Origin: JBKHAJ01 sp964641125
Lineage (GTDB): Bacteria; Spirochaetota; Spirochaetia; SPDA01; CAZSGZ01
DNA: 9,624 nt
NCBI GenBank assembly: GCA_964641125.1
Contig: CAZXMO010000093.1
Location: forward strand, 1 to 9,624
Reading direction: 5' to 3'
Part shown: one piece after another, positions 5,457 to 9,624 of the stretch
Layout: the number at the start of each line of letters is the position of its first letter
How positions within the stretch are numbered: the first letter of the stretch is position 1
Notes under the pieces: generated by a model
What the model was told of the DNA's origin: nothing
The model's input: the letters and a program-made list of their open reading frames with translations, nothing else
Database searches by the model: none
Translations under genes and position numbers: made by a program

Positions 5457-6218
5457 ATGATTCTCAAAGAATTCGATACCTACATCCGCTCCATCCTTCC
5501 CTTAGACGATTTCGCGCGAATCGACGCCTCGTTGAACGGAGTTCAAGTCGGAGATCTCGAGCGGGACATCACCACCGCGGCTTTTGCCGTGGACGCCTGT
5601 CTGCAGACCTTCGAACAGGCCGCCGAACGCGGGGCCGATCTGTTGTTCGTCCACCACGGAATCTTTTGGGGAAAGCTCTATCCGATTACCGGCTACCACT
5701 ACCGGCGTTTCGAGTATCTGTGCGGACAAAGTTTAAGTCTCTACGCCGCGCACCTCCCCTTGGACGCCCATCCCGAGTTCGGCAACAACATCATTCTCGC
5801 CCGGAAGCTCGGGCTCGAAGATATCGAGAAGTTCGGGGAGTACAAAGGCGCTTATATCGGATGGAAGGGCAGGTTCTCAGAGGCTCAATCCATCGATACC
5901 ATTCTCGGAAAGCTGGGCTTAGGCCGGTCGGACTGCCTGGGACTTCATCAATTCGGTCCCGTTCCTGTAGAAACGGCCGCGATTATCTCCGGTTCAGCGG
6001 CGGGCAGCATCGACGAAGCTATCGCCGAGGATGTGGATATCTTCATTACCGGATCCGCCTCTCATGCGGCCTACCATCCGGCCCTGGAAGGTGGAATTCA
6101 TATGATTGCCGGCGGCCACTACGCCACCGAAACGGTGGGTGTCCGGAGGCTTGCCGAAAAGGTGAGCGCCGATACGGGAATATCCACCTTTTTCGTGGAT
6201 ATTCCTACAGGATTGTAG
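5457..6218 (+). CDS. NIF3 family dinuclear metal-binding protein (YbgI / GTP cyclohydrolase 1 type 2-like)
   Basis: This 253-aa protein is the short bacterial form of the NIF3/DUF34 family, without the extra PII-like insertion domain. The dinuclear metal ligands are visible: the histidine pair in FVHHG (H66, H67), HLPLDAH (99-105, with D103), and the C-terminal GGHYATE motif (H221, E225). The N-terminus MILKEFDTYI through SLNGVQVG (25-32) aligns with the normal start of the family, so the ATG is secure even though it has no Shine-Dalgarno. The promoter -10 box ends five bases before it, which implies a leaderless mRNA. Roles proposed for the family (metal-dependent hydrolase, metal chaperone, link to cell-wall or folate chemistry) are not settled. 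It heads an operon with lspA 9 bp downstream. Confidence 0.93.
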   Translation: MILKEFDTYIRSILPLDDFARIDASLNGVQVGDLERDITTAAFAVDACLQTFEQAAERGADLLFVHHGIFWGKLYPITGYHYRRFEYLCGQSLSLYAAHLPLDAHPEFGNNIILARKLGLEDIEKFGEYKGAYIGWKGRFSEAQSIDTILGKLGLGRSDCLGLHQFGPVPVETAAIISGSAAGSIDEAIAEDVDIFITGSASHAAYHPALEGGIHMIAGGHYATETVGVRRLAEKVSADTGISTFFVDIPTGL

Positions 6219-6227
6219 GGGGAATAC

Positions 6228-6758
6228 GTGGAAGAGAAAACGAAACTGTTGTTAAAACCCTTTCTCCTGACCGCGGCGATCATCCTCCTCGATCAGGTTA
6301 CAAAGCTTATCATCGTTCGTACCGTTCCCCTTCACACAGTGGGAGCGAATGTGATCGGTGATTTTTTTCGGATAGTCCACGTCAGGAACTTAGGTATTGC
6401 CTTTAGTATCGGCCGGTCCGCGGCCTCTGAGGCCAGAAGCATCCTCTTTACTCTCCTGCCGATCGTCTTGATGGCGGTTCTCATCATCTACTATTTTCGG
6501 ACCCGCGAGTTTACCCGGGCCCAGAGGTGGGCGATTGCGGGGATCGTGGGCGGAGGTTTCGGGAACATCATCGACCGGATCTTTCGGCCTTTAGGTGTCG
6601 TCGATTTTCTGGACTTCAAGTTCTACGGTTTGTTCGGCCTCGAAAGGTGGCCGACTTTCAACGTCGCCGATATGAGCGTTGTTATTTGCGGGATTCTGCT
6701 GTTTTTTCTATTCTTATTTCAAAAGAAGGAGAGTGTATCGGATGAACAAGAAGATTAA
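6228..6758 (+). CDS. lspA: Lipoprotein signal peptidase (signal peptidase II)
   Basis: This 176-aa inner-membrane aspartyl protease removes the signal peptide from prolipoproteins after diacylglyceryl modification. It has four hydrophobic segments (about 11-32, 71-90, 101-118, 146-165). Family motifs are DQ at 22-23, RNLGIAF (53-59), GNIIDR (112-117), VVDFLDF with D126 and FNVADMS with D148; D126 and D148 are the expected catalytic pair. The start is GTG with an AGGGGGA ribosome binding site five bases upstream, 9 bp after the NIF3 gene. Its C-terminal tail is acidic and overlaps the next gene by 17 bp. Substrate lipoproteins are expected to be numerous in a spirochaete, but none is encoded here. 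Confidence 0.96.
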   Translation: MEEKTKLLLKPFLLTAAIILLDQVTKLIIVRTVPLHTVGANVIGDFFRIVHVRNLGIAFSIGRSAASEARSILFTLLPIVLMAVLIIYYFRTREFTRAQRWAIAGIVGGGFGNIIDRIFRPLGVVDFLDFKFYGLFGLERWPTFNVADMSVVICGILLFFLFLFQKKESVSDEQED

Positions 6759-7044
6759 TACCGTGCTGTTCGTCCTCGGGGCGACGGTAGTCAATATCAT
6801 CCTCATGATCTGCCTGGCTCTTTTAGGATTGTACATCCTGTCCCGGCTGCCCCTGCAGCAGATGGGGGGCGGGATTAGGAGCATCCTGATGATCATCGTA
6901 TTCATCGGATCGGTCGTGGGGACCTTTTTTCTCTATCACGCCTTGATCAAGGTGATTTCCAAGCGGATCGATATGGACAAATACTTTCATCCGATCTTCA
7001 AGAAAGAAGCGAAAGCAGAGGGAGAATCGGAAGATAAAAACTAA
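6742..7044 (+). CDS. Small two-TM membrane protein of unknown function
   Basis: This 100-aa protein begins MNKKINTV, with an AAGGAGAG ribosome binding site inside the end of lspA, eight bases upstream. A longer in-frame reading that starts earlier inside lspA lacks support. Two transmembrane helices are evident (about 9-32 and 46-67), joined by a short loop with GGG. A Lys/Glu-rich hydrophilic tail (70-100, ending KKEAKAEGESEDKN) is probably cytoplasmic, by the positive-inside rule. The 17-bp overlap with lspA suggests translational coupling and perhaps a role near lipoprotein processing, but I recognise no family and make no functional claim. Confidence 0.8.
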   Translation: MNKKINTVLFVLGATVVNIILMICLALLGLYILSRLPLQQMGGGIRSILMIIVFIGSVVGTFFLYHALIKVISKRIDMDKYFHPIFKKEAKAEGESEDKN

Positions 7045-7059
7045 TGAGGGTCCGGGGCC

Positions 7060-7081
7060 GCGGTGATTCGGGGAATCCCGC
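7060..7081. terminator. Hairpin between convergent genes
   Basis: The 40-bp gap between the stops of the two-TM gene and the convergent coiled-coil gene contains a stem of nine pairs with one bulged T: GCGG(T)GATTC, loop GGG, then GAATCCCGC. There is no T-run on either side, so it is not a standard intrinsic terminator. It could still act as a bidirectional 3' end stabiliser or help factor-dependent termination. Confidence 0.4.
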
Positions 7082-7084
7082 TGA

Positions 7085-8725
7085 TCAATAGCCGTCGGAC
7101 ATAGATATGTTGACGTCTTTTTTGTACAGGTCGTTGTAAACGAAACCGCGATTCTTGAGCTTGTCCTTGATCTCCTGGGGAAAGGGAACGTTCCGCCAGA
7201 ACACCCCTCGGGCCTCCCGGTCCAGCTTCTGGGTACCCTCGCTCTCCTTGGTGATCCACAGGACATAGTCACTGATGAACGATTCCCGCACATCCCCCCT
7301 GAGCTTCTTATCGGTGAAGTATTGATAGTACTTTCCCGTGAGGCCCTCTTCCATCCAGTAGTGCTGTGCCCATTCCTTGGCGACCTGCCATCGCAGGTCT
7401 CCTAAGGCGTAGAGAATGGCGGACCTCAAGTCCTTGGGATACAGGGGGACGGCGACTCTTCCCCTGCTGGTGGCCTTGTTGAATCGCTCGAAGGGCTCCC
7501 AGCAGATACCCCGTTCGCCGTAGCAGGGAACGAGTATTATGTGGGGAATGATCCGGTTCGTCTGCCGCTTGAAGGTCCGCATAAAGATTCCCGGATCCAT
7601 CTCCTCGATTGCCGCCATTTCGCGAATGATGTTTTCTCTTGTCCCGACGTTTCGCATATTTGCCCGAAGATACTGCTTCATGAGAAAGGGAATATGATTG
7701 CCCTGCCGGCCGACGCAAAGCTTCGCCATCTGCCGTACTGTGTTGAACTCCCTGACCAGTCCCTCGGAATCGACGCCCAGCTCGGCTCCGAGCTCCTCCG
7801 CCTTGGTCTTCATGTCTTCGAGGCGTTCGTGAGCATCGTGGAGTTCGCCGTAGAGTCTATCCAGCTCCTTGTCGATGGTGCTCATCTTCCTCAGGAGCTC
7901 AGTGGCCTCGCCGATGGCGGATCGCTGAAGGGGATTGTATCCGTCCTTCATGCCGGGGAATCCGGCCTTGTCCTCCCGCTGATTCAAAAACTTGGCTTTT
8001 TCGATGAGCTGTTCTTCCATGGCATCCAGCTCGACCAGCTTTCCCTTTACCAGACCGAGCTGCACTTCGTACTGCCCCTGGCTCTTCTCCAGCATGACTT
8101 GGGCCCGCTGTCCCTCGTCTTTTTTGGCGACCTTGGTTTCATCGGTGGCGGAGGCGGTAATCTGGCCGAGCCCGACCTTTTCCAGCCATTCATCGACGTA
8201 ATAGATCGGCTCACCGGTATCGTTTTCCATGATGATCTTGGAAATGAGGTCCCTCTGCTCCGCCGAGATCAGGGTAGGCAGAAGGACTCCGAACCGGAGA
8301 AGGAGCTGTTTAGGGACCGGCAATCCCCTGCGGACCTTCCGAGCGATTCGCGAGGCAAGATCCCAATACGCCGGGATAAGGCGGTTCCTAAACATCGATT
8401 TGTCCTGAGGATCTTCGGCTTTGAGAAATTTAGTAAGAAGATCGTGGACCTTCTTGGAGGCGTCACCCTCACCCCCGAGGACCTTCTTGTAGAAGTTCTT
8501 GTCCCTGAAAAAGGGCTTCGGGGCTTCTTCGAAACGGGTTATTTCGGGGAATCTTTCACGGGAGAGGTCGACCTCCTCGGGCTGGACCTCTGCCGCTTCT
8601 CCCTCGTCGAAGAGATCGTTGAACTCCGGAGCGTTTTCATCTTCGGATTCAATGCCCATGAGATCGGCGATCTCAGGATCGATGTCGCCGGAGAATACGC
8701 CGTCTGCGGATCGTTTATCACTCAT
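7085..8725 (-). CDS. Large coiled-coil hypothetical protein (546 aa)
   Basis: I cannot assign a function. The protein starts MSDKRSADGV. It has an acidic, probably disordered N-terminal region (about 10-55, including DPEIADLMGI), a helical domain (about 60-190, with a basic stretch RIARKVRRG), two likely coiled coils (about 205-250 and 270-316) separated by a Gly/Pro loop, and a C-terminal globular region (about 320-546) rich in Trp, Tyr and Arg, with CYGERGICWEPFERF at 401-415. It has no signal peptide or membrane segment, so it is cytoplasmic. It looks like a spirochaete-conserved protein, but I recall no named family. The start is chosen because an upstream in-frame ATG lies inside tRNA-Ala. 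Only seven bases separate the tRNA end from this ATG, and there is no Shine-Dalgarno. Confidence 0.85.
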   Translation of the reverse strand: MSDKRSADGVFSGDIDPEIADLMGIESEDENAPEFNDLFDEGEAAEVQPEEVDLSRERFPEITRFEEAPKPFFRDKNFYKKVLGGEGDASKKVHDLLTKFLKAEDPQDKSMFRNRLIPAYWDLASRIARKVRRGLPVPKQLLLRFGVLLPTLISAEQRDLISKIIMENDTGEPIYYVDEWLEKVGLGQITASATDETKVAKKDEGQRAQVMLEKSQGQYEVQLGLVKGKLVELDAMEEQLIEKAKFLNQREDKAGFPGMKDGYNPLQRSAIGEATELLRKMSTIDKELDRLYGELHDAHERLEDMKTKAEELGAELGVDSEGLVREFNTVRQMAKLCVGRQGNHIPFLMKQYLRANMRNVGTRENIIREMAAIEEMDPGIFMRTFKRQTNRIIPHIILVPCYGERGICWEPFERFNKATSRGRVAVPLYPKDLRSAILYALGDLRWQVAKEWAQHYWMEEGLTGKYYQYFTDKKLRGDVRESFISDYVLWITKESEGTQKLDREARGVFWRNVPFPQEIKDKLKNRGFVYNDLYKKDVNISMSDGY

Positions 8726-8732
8726 TATAGAT

Positions 8733-8806
8733 TGGAGGTGACGGGAGTCGAACCCGTGACCTCGTGAATGCCATTCACGCACTCTAGCCAGCTGAGCTAC
8801 ACCCCC
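8733..8806 (-). tRNA. tRNA-Ala (anticodon GGC)
   Basis: On the minus strand a complete cloverleaf of 74 nt can be folded. The acceptor stem GGGGGTG pairs with CACCTCC, including the G3-U70 pair that identifies alanine tRNA. The anticodon stem CGTGA/TCACG encloses loop ATGGCAT, giving anticodon GGC. The T arm is ACGGG-TTCGACT-CCCGT, and the discriminator base is A. The D arm is GCTC...GAGT. CCA is not encoded (the genome continues ATC), so it must be added by nucleotidyltransferase. The 546-aa gene follows after seven bases. Confidence 0.97.
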
Positions 8807-8818
8807 AAGGTCATTCCA

Positions 8819-8848
8819 ATATTAGTTCGTTTAAAAGCCGTGTGTCAA
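8819..8848 (-). promoter_or_regulatory. Promoter of tRNA-Ala and the downstream 546-aa gene
   Basis: On the minus strand a perfect TTGACA (8848-8843) is followed after 18 bp by TAATAT (8824-8819). The predicted start of transcription is near 8812, about six bases before the mature tRNA 5' end. No other promoter is visible before the 546-aa gene, so both are probably transcribed together from this site. Confidence 0.82.
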
Positions 8849-8879
8849 GCTTCTCGGACTATTTCTTTGTCGGTACACG

Positions 8880-8899
8880 GAATAAGTATTACTTTATTC
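8880..8899 (+). promoter_or_regulatory. Palindrome just before the response regulator start
   Basis: GAATAAGTA (8880-8888), one T, then TACTTTATTC (8890-8899) forms an inverted repeat, perfect except for one inserted T, ending two bases before the ATG. One arm, read on the minus strand (TACTTAT), fits the NarL heptamer consensus TACYYMT, but the arms face the opposite way to the NarL 7-2-7 arrangement. A weak promoter can be drawn as TTGTCG (8867-8872) and TACTTT (8890-8895), 17 bp apart, so the palindrome would cover the -10 region. It is a candidate autoregulatory site. Confidence 0.45.
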
Positions 8900-8901
8900 A
8901 T

Positions 8902-9573
8902 ATGATCCAAGTTTTTTTAGCCGACGACCACGATATTGTCCTGCACGGTATACGGGGAATCGTCGAAAAATCGGGGAAGGATATCGTAGTTTCGGGAACC
9001 GCCTCCGACGGAATGGAGGTCCTCGAGAAGGGACGCCGGAAGAATATCGATGTATACCTTCTCGACGTCTCAATGCCGAAACTCTCGGGGTTACAGGCCG
9101 CATCTGAGCTCCTCAAATGGAAACCGACCAGCTCTATAATCCTTTTGAGCATGTACCAAGAAACCCCTTTAATCGAGCAGGCCTTCGAAATGGGCATAAA
9201 GGGGTACATCCTCAAAAACGAATGTTCTTCCGAGGTGGTCAATGCCATTCTCGCAGTCTACAAGGGGGGGTACTGGATTAGCCCCTGTTTAGACGACGAT
9301 GTTCTGTTGAAAAGGCGTAATGGTAATGATAACCCGCGCGAGGATGGAAGCTTGAAAACAACCTTGACCATCCGTCAGATCGAGGTGCTCAATCTGGTGT
9401 GTGAAGGATACACCGAGCGCGGTATCGCCGAAAGGCTGGATATCTCACCCCATACGGTACACGTTCACAAGAACACCATTATGAAGAAGCTGGACATTCA
9501 CTCGAAGGCCGAGCTCGTCAAGTATGCCCTGAGACACAACCTGATTCAGGTCAGGGAAATTCAGCAAAATTAA
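8902..9573 (+). CDS. NarL/FixJ-family response regulator (receiver + LuxR HTH)
   Basis: This 223-aa two-component response regulator has an N-terminal receiver domain (about 1-120) with the acidic pair D8-D9 in LADDHD, phospho-acceptor D55 in LLDVSMP, S83 in the ILLS switch position and K105 in YILKNE. A linker (about 125-150) follows, then a LuxR-type helix-turn-helix (about 153-215) with LTIRQIEVLNLVCEGYTERGIAERL and ISPHTVHVHKNTIMKKL. It is full length. The start is the ATG before IQVFLADDHD, the normal receiver N-terminus; an upstream in-frame GTG at 8842 would add 20 residues that do not belong to the domain. There is no Shine-Dalgarno. No sensor kinase lies in the window, so its signal is unknown; a kinase could lie beyond the right edge. 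Confidence 0.93.
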   Translation: MIQVFLADDHDIVLHGIRGIVEKSGKDIVVSGTASDGMEVLEKGRRKNIDVYLLDVSMPKLSGLQAASELLKWKPTSSIILLSMYQETPLIEQAFEMGIKGYILKNECSSEVVNAILAVYKGGYWISPCLDDDVLLKRRNGNDNPREDGSLKTTLTIRQIEVLNLVCEGYTERGIAERLDISPHTVHVHKNTIMKKLDIHSKAELVKYALRHNLIQVREIQQN

Positions 9574-9581
9574 ATTTATAA

Positions 9582-9624
9582 AAGGCCGGCCCCCGGAAAA
9601 GGCATAACCGGAGGTACGGCCTTC
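9582..9624. terminator. Long hairpin at the window edge, probable bidirectional terminator
   Basis: AAGGCCG (9582-9588) pairs with CGGCCTT (9617-9623). The stem continues inward with G-T and C-G pairs and a CCGG/CCGG core, interrupted by one bulged A and one mismatch, around an 11-nt loop. It begins 8 bp after the response-regulator stop. The plus-strand tail is cut off by the window end. The minus-strand tail reads TTTTATAAATTTA, so it could also terminate a leftward gene entering from the right. Confidence 0.6.

Noticed and set aside
5312..6361. A 349-aa plus-strand open reading frame overlapping the NIF3 gene in another frame
   Set aside because: Its translation is Arg/Ser/Gly-rich with no recognisable domain, while the overlapping frame encodes a full NIF3 protein with all metal ligands.
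7541..8767. A 408-aa plus-strand open reading frame antisense to the coiled-coil gene
   Set aside because: It runs into tRNA-Ala, has the mirrored composition of the opposite gene and no domain signature. The minus-strand frame gives a coherent protein.
8726..8782. Extended N-terminus for the 546-aa protein starting at an ATG at 8782
   Set aside because: The extra 19 codons lie almost entirely within tRNA-Ala, which is a complete cloverleaf with the G3-U70 identity pair.

Overview
The window looks like chromosomal core sequence from a free-living or environmental spirochaete of moderate GC, somewhat above 50% by eye. This assignment rests on overall gene content and on the impression that the 546-aa coiled-coil protein and the small hypotheticals are of a spirochaete type. 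It is a family-level guess that needs a database search. I see no phage, transposon, CRISPR or plasmid signature. Coding density is high, and most intergenic gaps look regulatory rather than empty.

Layout, left to right. Positions 44-1938 hold a minus-strand cluster, read right to left: a 72-aa hypothetical, a GIN-domain (DUF2807) protein and a secreted DNase I-like endonuclease/exonuclease/phosphatase. Positions 2101-2565 (+) encode a PTS fructose/mannitol-type EIIA (PtsN-like) protein. It converges on an AI-2E/UPF0118 family membrane permease at 2562-3647 (-), and the two share a CTAG at their stops. Positions 3744-5168 (-) encode a type I glutamine synthetase (glnA) with a strong intrinsic terminator and a textbook sigma-54 promoter. 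The 288-bp glnA/nif3 intergenic region carries a 30-bp-period repeat that could be an activator site. Positions 5457-7044 (+) form an operon: NIF3-family protein (apparently on a leaderless mRNA), lspA signal peptidase II, and a 100-aa two-TM protein. Positions 7085-8725 (-) encode a 546-aa coiled-coil protein that begins 7 nt after the 3' end of tRNA-Ala(GGC) (8733-8806, -) and apparently shares its promoter. Positions 8902-9573 (+) encode a NarL/FixJ-type response regulator, followed by a long hairpin at the window edge.

Functionally, the best-understood unit is nitrogen assimilation. glnA has sigma-54 control and also retains the adenylylation tyrosine, which implies both transcriptional and post-translational regulation. 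Next to it, lspA processes lipoproteins, which are abundant in spirochaetes. The EIIA protein is of the class often tied to nitrogen-related PTS signalling, but no direct link is visible here. No new defence or mobile system was found. The most unusual signals are regulatory: the repeats between glnA and nif3, initiation without a Shine-Dalgarno at several genes, the tRNA-mRNA tandem transcript, and a palindrome touching the response-regulator start.
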